Source: Malania oleifera
Taxonomy: Eukaryota > Streptophyta > Magnoliopsida > Santalales > Ximeniaceae
DNA length: 64,000 bases
Direction: 5' to 3'
NCBI RefSeq assembly: GCF_029873635.1
Contig: NC_080423.1
Coordinates: 100,874,991-100,938,990 of the forward strand
In this document: one piece after another, positions 12,688 through 23,350 of the stretch
Position numbering within the stretch: position 1 is the first letter of the stretch
How the letters are laid out: every line of letters starts with the position of its first letter
Made by a program: the position numbers and the translations under genes
The notes under the pieces: model-generated
The model's input: only the letters and a program-made list of their open reading frames with translations
Told to the model about the DNA's origin: nothing
Database searches by the model: none

Positions 12688-12736
<49 letters not shown>
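12688..12736. repeat. (TA)n microsatellite inside LTR A
   Basis: About 48 bp of perfect TA dinucleotides. Confidence 0.9.
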
Positions 12737-12740
<4 letters not shown>

Positions 12741-13312
12741 TTTACAGTTTTTGTTGTATGTAGTATGATATTAGCAGTATGAATGATAGAAAGTTCAGAT
12801 GATACATGCATTTTAAGCTACTATACATGTGATATATGTGATTTACAGATTTACCAGATCATGCAGTTTTATATGCTATTATAGTTTTATGACTCGGTCG
12901 CCACACACTAATAATAACATATTTCCACTTACTGAGCTTTGTCTCACCCCATTACTTTATCATTTTTCAAGTGAGTCAGCTAGGTGAGCAGATCAGGCTC
13001 GCGGATAAGGAGTTTATTTGATTACCCTAATTGTAGGGTGAGTTTTTGACAGAATTTTGTATCTTTGGGGTAGATGATATTGGAGGGAATTATTTTGTAT
13101 GACTATGGTTTGTATATACTGGATTCTAGTATTGTATAGTATATGTGGTTATATGATTTATGTTTTCGCTGTGTAGATATGTTAATTGTATACAGGAATA
13201 CCCCAGTGTCCTTTGGGGTATGAGATTTCATAGCAGGGGTATCAAAGCAATTTATGTGAAAAAAAAAATATCTTAATTTTGAGGTCGTTACAAAACTGCT
13301 CCATACAAATGG

Positions 13313-15197
13313 TGTAACGACCTGAAGAATAATGTTATTTAAATAATAAAGAGGGAGAGAAGTGGAAACAGGAAAAGAAGGAGGTAGCAGACTTCGTTGA
13401 TGAACGCTATAACCTCAGAAATTTTCCAAGCATTCGTCCATGAACACAAGGGTTTCGTCAACGAAGTTTCTTTAGGATCTTGTCGACGAGGTCCCGTCTT
13501 GTCGACGAGAAGATACCGAGAGAGGATTATTGGGAAGTCTGAAATTTGTTGACGAGGTGATGTGGCTCGTTGACGAATCCTGCAGTATAAATAGTGCAAA
13601 ACCTCGGTTAAACGCAGAAATTCAGCGTCGCGTTTCCCTCTTTCTCTCTCCTACGGTTCTCCTTCCAACTTTCTTCGATTTTGGCCTCGTCAGTCGCCGG
13701 ATCGAGGATTTGAGGCCACCACAACACTCCTGGCGGAGTTCTCTTCACGTCTGTTGGGGCGGATCGTCGGTGGGATTGAGTCGAATTTCTCCCCAGAATT
13801 AGGGTAAGGCCTTTTATTCAATTTTTGACCTTATGGCAGTTGTAGGAAATGATGTAGGCCAAGAAATATTGATATTCTGTTCTGACAAATGTGATTTTTA
13901 GGGTGTGGAATAGGAAGCCCTGCGGGTGTAAGATCAGTATACGATAGGGACTTTTCGACAGTTTGGTAAGGGAAACATGTTATGTTAGGAAAACCTAGTA
14001 TGATTTCAGTATGAAGTTTATGTTTTTACCAGATTATTATTTAGAGCAGAAATTTATGCAATTTATTATTGAGGTTAAAGTGTTTTAAATTATTGTGTGT
14101 CATGAGAGTATGAATACAGTATAGAAACATGTTTATAGATTATTTTTAGGAATATGTTTTACAGAATATACAGACAGTGAAATGCGTTTACAATATCTTT
14201 CAGAATACCATGATTTTACAGTTTTACAGCACCATAACAGGTAGATTTACAGTTATCTCAGAAAAATACAGTTGATATAGTTACAGATTATTACAGCATC
14301 ATGGTTTATATAGTTATTACAGAATCATGGTAAAACAGTTAATTGTATATAGAAACGTATTATATAGTTTCAGACCCTGATGGATCAGACAGCAGAGCAC
14401 GGTACCGTAGCTACAGATATACAGATATTCAGTTCAAAGTGCAACCACTTAACTCAGATAGTAAGTGGTATGAGGTCGATCGTGCCTAGTTGTGGATAGG
14501 CTCCCCATCAGATATGGGTTGAGGAGGGCCGATTTGACCGAGGAGTAGAGTGGTTTACCCTGGTAAGCCAACCAGGATAGATCTAGCCTTTGGGCCGCAC
14601 AACCCCGTCATGAGGGGTTAAATCATGACATACAACCATCCAAGGAAATATTCTCAGATATTATGGTATTATCAGATTTTCCAAAATAGTAGTATTATTA
14701 TGAAAAGTAATTTCATACAATTTTACGTGTTAAATTATGTAGTTAAAGGTTTTATAATATGTTATGTAGTATCAGCATTTTCAGTTTTAGTTATTTGTAC
14801 TACTTTTAACTCGGATTAATTTTTACAAATCCACATCTCAGTAGCCACACACTAGTGATAGCATGTTTCATCTTACTGAGCTTTGACTCATTCCAATGTT
14901 GAATTATTTTTCAGGTGAGCTAGTTGGGCGAGCGGAGCAGACTCGCAGATAGAGGAGCTGTTAGTCTGTCCTTTTTGAGGGTGAGTGTTTTTGGGGTACA
15001 ATTTTGTTAGCCCTGGTATTAGTAGGAGTAGTTCTTGAGAGTATAGTGAAATATGTAATATTTGTGGAATATTAGACACTTTGGTATTGTATATATATAA
15101 GGTTATATTTTATGTTATTTGCTTTCCGCTGTGTAGGAATTTGTTTTAATTTAAAACAGTAGAGAATTTATTTAAATTTTATAGGGAGGTTGTTACA
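13313..15197 (+). mobile_element. Solo LTR B (related family, 1885 bp) with perfect target duplication
   Basis: It begins TGTAACGACC and ends TTGTTACA. Flanks 13308-13312 and 15198-15202 are both AATGG, a perfect 5-bp target duplication, so this is a second solo LTR. It is clearly related to LTR A along its whole length but not a recent duplicate. It has its own palindrome set (13392-13577), TATA box TATAAATA (13586-13593), hairpin block (14593-14629) and TTACTGAG block (about 14872-14897). It lies only 20 bp after LTR A. Confidence 0.88.
13392..13577 (+). promoter_or_regulatory. Degenerate palindrome array upstream of LTR B TATA box
   Basis: About seven TCGTCGACGA-like units (near 13392, 13432, 13453, 13479, 13498, 13545 and 13567) end just before TATAAATA at 13586. 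They are more decayed than in LTR A but in the same place relative to the TATA box. Confidence 0.55.
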
Positions 15198-15690
15198 AAT
15201 GGTCTTATCTACTCAACTAACTAGAGCTAGTGTGCTACTAACTATTGAATTTCAACGTCGTTTTATTAGTAGCTATGAGGTATAGGAAAAAAAAATACAT
15301 ATAGATGAATTAATTTAGAAACTAGTACATATAAATGGTATAGCACAGGAAAACACCTTATCCTATGTGGAAAAGTATAATAGATTAATAATATATTTTT
15401 ACTTAGGCGGGAAAATTTGCTTTTAAAATACAAAAAAAAAAAAGATCTTCTACTTAAAAACAATGAGACATTAGGATGATTGCTTATTCTGATGGCATTA
15501 CACACCCAATTTGTTATTTATTTTCGTAATTTATCAAGTTCTAAAATACATGTTTAAAAAAAATCAATGAAATTTTACAAGGGAAAATTTATGCATTCAA
15601 CCGTGATTAGAAATTGCTCAACTGGAGTAAGATGGAGAAAAATGAAAAGCAACATACATTATGATTGAGACTCATTGAGGACTTGAAGAG
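15198..15690. other. Unassigned AT-rich intergenic DNA
   Basis: Nothing recognisable. Short open frames here are AT-rich and without motifs. Confidence 0.4.
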
Positions 15691-15692
15691 TT

Positions 15693-16253
15693 AATGTGGA
15701 TTGGAAAATTGGAAAGAATATAGCAAATCCATTAGGAGCTATTGGACTCTTCCAAATTAGTCATATATTTTATCATTCATGAAAGCAGAAGAAGATTGGT
15801 TTTGAGAAAATCCATAACTTGATGATAATGGACTGATACCATATAAGTCACTTGAAACTTATGTTCTATATTGCTAGAGAACCTGATCTTTGTCCCTTGG
15901 GGACATTCTAAAAGTTCTGAACTTTTGTATTGGAGGTTTTAGGTTTATATTTTGGGAGGGATAGAAGATAATGTGGATTGGAAAATTGGAAAGAATATAG
16001 AAAATCCATTTGGAGCTATTGGACTCTTCCAAATTAGTCCTATATTTTATCATTCATGAAAGAAGAAGAAGAAGAAGAAGATTGGTTTTGAGAGAATCCA
16101 ACTTGATGATAATGGACTGATACCATATAAGTCACTTGAAACTTATGTTCTATATTGCTAGAGAACCTGATCTTTGTCCCTTGGGGACGTTCTAAAAGTT
16201 CTGAACTTTTGTATTGAAGATTTTAGGTTTATATTTTGGGAGGGATAGAAGAT
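15693..16253. repeat. Tandem duplication, unit about 277 bp
   Basis: AATGTGGATTGGAAAATTGG starts at 15693 and again at 15970, and the two units are nearly identical through GGGAGGGATAGAAGATAA. The second copy differs mainly by an expanded GAA run (about 16060-16080). No coding potential is seen. Confidence 0.85.
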
Positions 16254-16446
16254 AACTGTTCCTAAGTGTCGTGGGTTTAAATCTTGCAATAGAAAACATA
16301 AAGATGGATTTCAAGATGGAGGAGAAGAAGATGGAAGATAACTATTGGAGGTTTTAGGTTTATATTTTGGGAAGGATAGAAGATAACTATTCATAAGTGT
16401 TTTGGGTTCAAGTCTTCCAATACAAAACATGAAGATGGATTTCTAA
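16252..16446. repeat. Second, shorter tandem duplication, unit about 124 bp
   Basis: GATAACTGTTCCTAAGTGT...ATGAAGATGGATTT-type sequence at about 16252-16322 recurs at about 16376-16446. Part of the 277-bp unit's end (TATTGGAGGTTTTAGG) is reused near 16343. It lies a few hundred bases beyond the stop codon of the minus-strand host gene, so it may overlap its 3' UTR or terminator region. Confidence 0.7.
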
Positions 16447-16867
16447 ATGGATTTGGGGCACATCTTGTGTGATAGAAAGCATGCCCAATATGGACTATTT
16501 CAAAATGAAGAGCTCATGGTGAAGTGAGAAAAACAAAGCATACAAGTGAAATGCAGTGACCCCTAAGGACAAAATTAATCAAATGCATGCAGATATGGAT
16601 TAGATTTTTCATAACATCATTATCACATAGAAAGAAAAGTCCTCCTTTAAACATCAAGTATCACAATTCCCACCAACAAAAACTTTAGGTGAGCCTCCAT
16701 TATTTCAGTATCATAACCGTGATATTTTCCAAGTTGTAACAAGAAGCAGAAACCAAAAGGAGGCAAACCAAGGGTTTGAATCCCACCCCACCCCCCGCCC
16801 CCCCTTTTTTCACCACCAAAATTGCATTAAAAGAACAAATCACGCATCAAGTGTCTACCATGCATGT

Positions 16868-19800
16868 TCAATTCTTCTCTTCTGGTTCACGGGCTAAATG
16901 GTTCTCTGGCAGTGCCTTCAAAGCTAGCCTTGTCTTTGCTGCCTTATTGACATTTACATCTTCAGTTCTGTGGCTTACAGTAATCTGCAATTTTTCTTTG
17001 AACATCTTTCTCAGCTGCCTCAGGCTTGTGTCATTCAGTGCCTTCAGCATTGCATCTTCTGCCATGTCCTCGATATTCTTCTTTTTCTCCTTTTTAAGCT
17101 CTACGTTCTTCCTTCCACTCTTGCCAATATTCTCCTTGTTGCCATCCAAAACATGGATCATCTTTTGAGGTGCCTTGCTATCCAAAACATGGATCATCTT
17201 TTGAGGTGCCTTGCTCGAAGATTTCCTGCCACTATTGTCAATGTTCTCCTTGTTGACATCCAAAACATTGTTCATCTTGTTGCCATCCAAAACATGGATC
17301 ATCTTTTGAGGTGCCTTGCTTGAAGATTTCCTGCCACTATTGTCGATGTTCTCCTTGTTGACATCCAAAACATCGTTCATCCTTCGAATTGGTGTCTTGC
17401 TTGAAGATTTCCTCCCACTATTGTCAATGTTCTCCTTATTGTCATCCAAAACATGGAAACTCCTTTGAACTGAAACTGGGGTCTTGCTAACTGATTTCCT
17501 CAGCGTCAAATGGGATGCCAAAGTCGAGAATGGGGTGTCAGCCATGATTACCCCACTGGGAGTTTGATTTCTGGTATCAAGCATTGGATGATTCTCAGTT
17601 CCTATCTCTGAAACCTGGCACAAATTTGATGATAGAGACTGATCGTGAAATAAAGTTTTACCCATGAGTTCACCTTCAGAAAGTTTCTGACAATTAGGAC
17701 TCACTTGCTCTTGTGCATTTGGCAACTCCTCCGACAACGGATGGCATTCATTGGCTGTCATGGCATGTTCTTCTGCCACAAAATGAACACCGGTCCATTC
17801 TTCAGAATTGCCATTCTCTACCTCAGGCAGCGGGTGTTCTCCATGGCGGGGAGCCATGAGATTGTTGAATTCAATGACTTGTCTGGAAAAATCGACTGCA
17901 AATTGTGTTTCTGACTCATCGTTCATCGAATTTTCAGAGTTTGATCCATTGTCAACTGCCAGTTGACCATCCGCAAATACCTCAGTGGCAGTAAACAACC
18001 CAATGAGAGGTTCATATGAATCTTCTTCATAATTCTCAGAGTCGTTGATGTCTAGAATTCCATCTTCTTTTCCGCTGTCCACTTGCTCCAAACGAGACAC
18101 CAGGCCTTCCCAAGTATCTGGAGAAAAACTTGAATCCTTTTGAGTTATTTGTGCATCATCACTATAATTTTCTTGAAATTCAGATGGATTTTCATCTGAT
18201 GCGTTGCCATTGGAGGCAGTAATAGGCTCCCAGACAAGTTCATTCATTTCTTCTTTAAAATTTTCACCTCCAGCAACGTCTAGAATTCCATCTTTTCCAT
18301 TTTCCGGTTTCTCTTTGCAAGACACCTGCTCAGTATCATCTGATGGATCATCATATGGTGAAGCCGTAAAATCCTTTTTGTCTGCTTCTGCATCATTATA
18401 GTTGTAGTTCCCTTCAATAGCGTTGTCAATTTCGAGATAGCAACCTTCTGGAACATTCATGTCAGTGCCTTCACTAACCATATTTTGACATAGGATTTCT
18501 GGATTCTGGTCCTGATCAATGAAGGCTGTCAAATTTGATGAACTGAGGATATCTCCTGTAACGATATCCTGATTGGCATCTAATTCTTTCTTGTTATCAG
18601 ATATTAGGAACCCATCTGAATCCTCAGTGTCAGGCATGGTAGCAGAGACTTCACTATGGCCTACAAACCAGAGAATATTAGAACATGAAACTATGGATCT
18701 ATGAGTATGAACACCAAATGAATCAATCTACGTACACAGTTAATGAAAAGAGAAAGTTGTAAACATGAGACTTACCAATCTCATCTGAGGTTTGAACTGC
18801 TTCACCATCTACTGCCTTCTCCGAGTCTACACCTGGAATGACAAGGCATTCTTCAGGTCTATTGCACGCTTCAGATTTTGTGTGCAGCTCAGCTCCTGCA
18901 TATTTATTGTAAAAGAAAAAGTTAATAGGTTGTATAGAAGATCAAATGAATGGGTCCAAAATTGGAACGATATACTATAAAAACTTACCCTTATTCTCAT
19001 ATTGAGCTTCATCATCTATTACATCTTCCACTTTTTCCTTCAGAACATTGACCCCGTTATAATTACCCTTCTCATTCTCTTGAGCTTCCTCTTTGCAATC
19101 TCTTTCAATCTCTGCTAATGCACTGAGTTTTAGATTTGAAATAATTTCAGAATCATCAATCCTCTCTGACCCCTCTTCTGACGATGTCTTCAAATCAGTA
19201 ACTGTACCATGATTCATGTCAGAATCACCCAACTAATAGCATATTATAAAAACACAAGTAGAAACACGGAGATGTTCATTTGTGCAATTATGCAAACACA
19301 TACCAGACACGCTCTTCACATCTGTTTCTTCTTCGGATAACTCTGTGATCTTTATGACATCTATTTTTCCCTTTTCCTTCGGACTCAACCCGGCCATCTT
19401 CTCCAACAGCCTTGTAGATCGCCGCGTGCTATGCACTCGCTGCACAAAATTCTCCTCCTTCACACTGGTCTCTGCTTTCCGCCGAGTTGAAGCCCCTCTT
19501 CTCCGGGTACTTGAAGCAGTTGGGGTCTCCGGCACCTCCTTCTCTTCCCCTGCTTCTCTGCCTCCCCTGCTGGTTTTGTAACGAGTGCGAGTCATTGGCT
19601 GCTCACTTTCCGGATCTCCTTTCACAGGCTTTCTTCTGGTTGATGTTCGGGGAGGCTCCGGTGATCCAAATCCCATCTTCTCTTGAACTTCCAGGCCCTT
19701 CTCCGAGTCGGGTCTTGTGAAATCTTCTAGTCCTTCAACCTGGAACACCGTGATTTCAATGAAATTAAATCAAGATACATAAAAAGAAAGGAAAAATACA

Positions 19801-19943
19801 TGATTTTTCAAATGTGAACGGGTGATTACGATTTGCAGAGCTTTGAGGGCATCGGCCATGGCGACATTGGTCATGTTGGCTGCGATCTTGTTCTTCTTGC
19901 AGAGGGCTTGGAGCTCTCTCCTGCTGAGGCTATGAAAATCCAT
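16868..19943 (-). CDS. KEN-box-rich acidic nuclear protein, putative mitotic factor (5 exons, 891 aa)
   Basis: Exons are 19830-19943, 19304-19739, 18989-19201, 18776-18895 and 16868-18660. All introns are GT-AG and the phases sum to 892 codons. Residues 1-38 begin MDFHSLSRRELQALCKKN and resemble a short SAP-like helical motif. Residues 69-148 hold basic S/T-R-R clusters (STRRK, STRRRGASTRRK, STRRSTR). A long acidic low-complexity middle follows. Residues 695-813 are an imperfect repeat with KEN boxes at 703, 730, 765 and 803 plus a full CDK site (TPIR at 717). A charged helical tail comes last. From memory, Arabidopsis has unnamed acidic proteins with the same N-terminus; I know no settled function. 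KEN boxes are APC/C degrons in known cell-cycle proteins. With the MSA element upstream this suggests a G2/M protein, by inference. The exon 3 acceptor (19201 rather than 19232) was chosen because only it keeps frame. Confidence 0.9.
17105..17455 (-). repeat. Coding tandem repeat encoding the KEN-box array
   Basis: Within the last exon, a unit coding roughly VLDxNKENIDNSGRKSSSK recurs four times, in two places with an added KAPQKMIHVLD piece. A 35-bp stretch containing AACATGGATCATCTTTTGAG occurs twice in direct succession near 17153-17215 and again near 17290. The nucleotide similarity is high, so the expansion looks recent. Confidence 0.85.
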
Positions 19944-20116
19944 TGCTATGAAGGGAGATCTTGTTGTCTGATGGAGGAAGGATGTTGGTGTTAAGAGGAC
20001 GATTGGAGCGGCCGTAAAGAGATAATACGAAGATATGTCATTCGGACAAGGATGCGACGATGAATGAAATTTATACAGGATATCAGAAGAGACGTTAAGG
20101 AAACCCTAATGAAATG

Positions 20117-20127
20117 TGACCGTTGGA
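20117..20127 (-). promoter_or_regulatory. MSA (mitosis-specific activator) element
   Basis: On the minus strand, in the gene's own direction, the sequence is TCCAACGGTCA. This matches every position of the MSA consensus YCYAACGGYYA bound by three-repeat MYB (MYB3R) factors at plant G2/M promoters. It lies 174-184 bp upstream of the ATG at 19943. I found only one clear copy. Confidence 0.7.
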
Positions 20128-20129
20128 GC

Positions 20130-22973
20130 GGGTGCTTTCAGATTTGAATTTGAATTTTGTGGAAAGTAGCAAGATTTACAGCATTGTCTTTCTTTGGAAA
20201 TTTTTTAGTTTAAAAACTTCTGCCCTTTCATGGAAATTACAATTAAGTCCTTCAATAGGCTGACTTGTTTTTGGGGGGCAATAATGCAAAGTTATTTTTA
20301 AGAATTTTATTTTTAAAAAAATGAGATGTACATTAATTAGGGGGCCAAGATATTATTAATTATAGTTTTGAATTATTCTAACTATGTACTTGAAGTTATA
20401 ATCGCTTCATGAATAATATTTCTTGAGATTTTCTTTTAAATTCTATTCTCCTAAAAAATAGTAGCAATAAATGTGTAATTTCAATTAACAATGTTTTATA
20501 GATGTAAAGGAAATTCATAATATGTTTACATATAATTAGGATAATATAAATAATTACAAAAAATTAGGAAGCATAATTTGTAAATATACTAATTAAAAAT
20601 ATAAGGACTAAATTAGATTTTACTTAATAGTATAATACTAAATTATGGTTTTATTATTTTGAAATATATAGGACATTTATTGTAATGACATTTTTAAGAA
20701 GTATATTTTTTGAAATTTTGTCTTGTAAAAATATTTCTTATTTGATCAACTTTATATGGTTCTCATTGATATACACAAATGTATGGTTAGTAAAACACGA
20801 GAATTATATCGCATTTTTGTAGAATTATTTGACCTGTATAAAAATGGTCTTTTTTTTTTTTTTTATAATATATGAAGATATTTATTTTCACATTTAATAT
20901 GGTATTTTAGTATTATGTATTATAATATTTTAATAAATGATATTATAGTTCATCATATTACAATCACGTTGTTATTATTGCTAGTAAATATGTTGCGTGC
21001 CGTGAATGTGATATATGTGAACACTATTGTGTAAATATTTTTATAATTTTTTATAAATTAAATTTATTGAAAAATAAATTCATAATAAATTTTCATAATT
21101 TAGTTTACAAATATTAAGTATAAATATTCAAAATACAAACATCGATATTAGATACTATTATAAATGACGCCAAATAAATATATATAGGAAAATGAATGAT
21201 ACAAATATTCTAATTAAAATTATGAGAAATATTTAATTTTAATACTTGCATAACATTTTGGATAAAAGGTTAATAGGTTGTTTTTTTTTCATTATTTTAA
21301 TTTCATAAAAATCTTAATATGTGACTTCTTTGCATGAAAATATTAATGACTTTATTACAATTTCTAAATTGTGATTTGCTACCTCAAATCTTAATTATTC
21401 TTATTTTTTGTTTACTTAATGATCAATTAACGAGTTTTTAAAATTTTAAATATTTTAATTTTTTTGAAGGGTACTTCTAGGTTTATAGTTTAATTTTTAA
21501 AAATTATATTTTTAGAAATTATATTTTTTATATATCAAAATGATGTTAGACACTTCACATTAATAAATGAATTAATTAAGAAGACAATAAATAAAGTACT
21601 AATATTTTGAAACAGTCATAAATAAAATTATTGTACCTTATAATCCTCATAAAGATTTATAATTTAATTTTTGATACTCACAAATAGTAATTTAATTAAA
21701 ATTTTTGTAATAGCTAAGAATAATTGAGTTAATAATTTTCATAAATGCTAGTAGCTATTGAATTACCTTATAGATAATAAATATAATAATTAATTTTTAA
21801 AATTCTTGTTATAAATTAACTAATTACTATTAAAAACCTCCTTATAATTTTATAATTTTTAATTTTTTAATTGGTAATAATATTTGAGGTAATATTTTTT
21901 ATGATTGCCATTAATAATCAAATTACTAAATTACTTAATAAAATTTTTAATGAATTCTAATGATTTATGTTATGTAAAAATAAATAAATATATTAATTAT
22001 TGAAAAAATTTGTCAACATAATCCTCAAGCAAATATTATTAATGTCATTTCATAACTATTTTAAATATTCATAGAACCTACATTTAATTTTATACTTAAT
22101 ATTAAATTATGTTTTATGTTTAAAATACAAAAAAAATTAAATTTACACATAGCACAGGGTTTCATTGAAAAAGTTAATAAAATAAAAATAAAAATTTAAG
22201 TCAAATTAATCAAAACATAAAAAAAATCAAACAAATGAATATTAAATGAAATTAAATAACCTAAAAATAAATTAAATAATAAAACATGTGATGCAATAAT
22301 AATAGCATCCTTGTCGAGAAGTAGAATAAAATGGCTTACAAAACTGAAGTTACAATAAATTAATGACTTCTTTGGCAGTAATATCAATTATGCTCCATCA
22401 TATATATATGCTGCGTAGTGGCTTAGCGTCAAATAATAAAATGCTTTCATATTCAATATTTTTTCAATCTTTTTGCTCAAAAAGCATCAACAATACTTCG
22501 CATTTCCTTCAGTTTATTACAAGGTATTGCAACAATTCCGATTCCACTCCTCTGCAATATAATTCCACGAGTAAAAATACTTATAGTCATATAATAATTT
22601 TATAAAAGGTTGTCAATTAAATTAACAAAAATCAAATGTAATATTATAGAAAAAATAAAAAATATATATTTTAACTAGTTTCTATCAACAATGACTAAAA
22701 ATGGGGAGAGGGGATTATGGTTTTATGATCAAAACCCAAAAGCTATTATTCAAAATCTCTATTTCAGGCATTGAAGCACAAATAAATTATGAAGGTCAGA
22801 AAGAAGATTATGATTGAATTTATAATTAAAATATAAAAAATAAATTTAAAAAAAAAAAGAGAAAACCAATATGTTGAAACTGTGGAAACTCCTCTTTGGG
22901 GAGTTTAATTCATGACAATTACACCAAGATAACCAAAAAATCATGGAAAGGAAAAAATAAAGAAGGAGAAAAT
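20130..22973. other. Long AT-rich intergenic region
   Basis: About 2.8 kb of A/T-dominated sequence with many short stops in all frames. No conserved coding, RNA or transposon motif is visible. A T-run lies near 20847-20864. The part nearest 20130 is presumably upstream regulatory DNA of the minus-strand gene. Confidence 0.6.
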
Positions 22974-23223
22974 TATTGAGCTGTGCATAGTATGTAGAGA
23001 CGACAACACCATTTCCAGCAGTTTACGTTGAAATGGAGACCTGCAGTAAATGGAGACCAACAGCCTTCCACCAACCTTGCCCACCATGGCCGACATTAAG
23101 CCACTAACCTTTGATTTTACCCCCTATCTCAGGCTATATAAATGTGATGGGTGCTGTGTTGTATTTGTGGGTGGAAGTGTGTGCAGAATGTGTAGAGCTA
23201 TGTGTGGAGAGTAGAGAGTTGTG

Positions 23224-23296
<73 letters not shown>

Positions 23297-23350
23297 GTTG
23301 AGCAATGTGGCTCCTTCTCCTTGTATTATTCTCTCGGTTACCATCACATT
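22974..23350 (+). repeat. Copia 5' LTR (right boundary unclear)
   Basis: It matches 29107 onward through GTATTATTCTCYCGGTTA. It holds a TATATAA box (23135-23141) and a GA tract (about 23236-23292). The similarity to the other LTR stops near 23345, so the right boundary is approximate. Confidence 0.7.
23236..23292. repeat. (GA)n microsatellite in Copia 5' LTR
   Basis: About 56 bp of GA, in register with about 44 bp at 29323-29366 in the 3' LTR. Confidence 0.9.

Larger units (their letters stand above)
11049..13292 (+). mobile_element. Solo LTR A (Ty3/gypsy-like, 2244 bp) with perfect target duplication
   Basis: It starts TGTAACGA and ends GTCGTTACA, so the ends are TG...CA with a longer inverted similarity. 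The 5 bp before it (11044-11048) and after it (13293-13297) are both AAACT, a perfect target-site duplication. No internal region is present, so it is a solo LTR formed by LTR-LTR recombination. A TATA box (11382-11388) follows an array of palindromes (11129-11373). A conserved hairpin block lies at 12620-12656 and a TTACTGAG...TCTCACCC block near 12935-12960. A (TA)n tract is at about 12688-12736. The gypsy assignment is by resemblance of these blocks to the LTR at 41901. Confidence 0.88.

Noticed and set aside
16776-17323. Plus-strand open frames opposite the KEN-box gene
   Set aside because: They lie antisense to a spliced gene with clean phases and protein motifs, and have only low-complexity composition.
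18975-19232. Use of the acceptor before 19232 for exon 3 of the KEN-box gene
   Set aside because: It would add 31 bases and break the reading frame with the strong donor at 19303; the acceptor before 19201 keeps frame.
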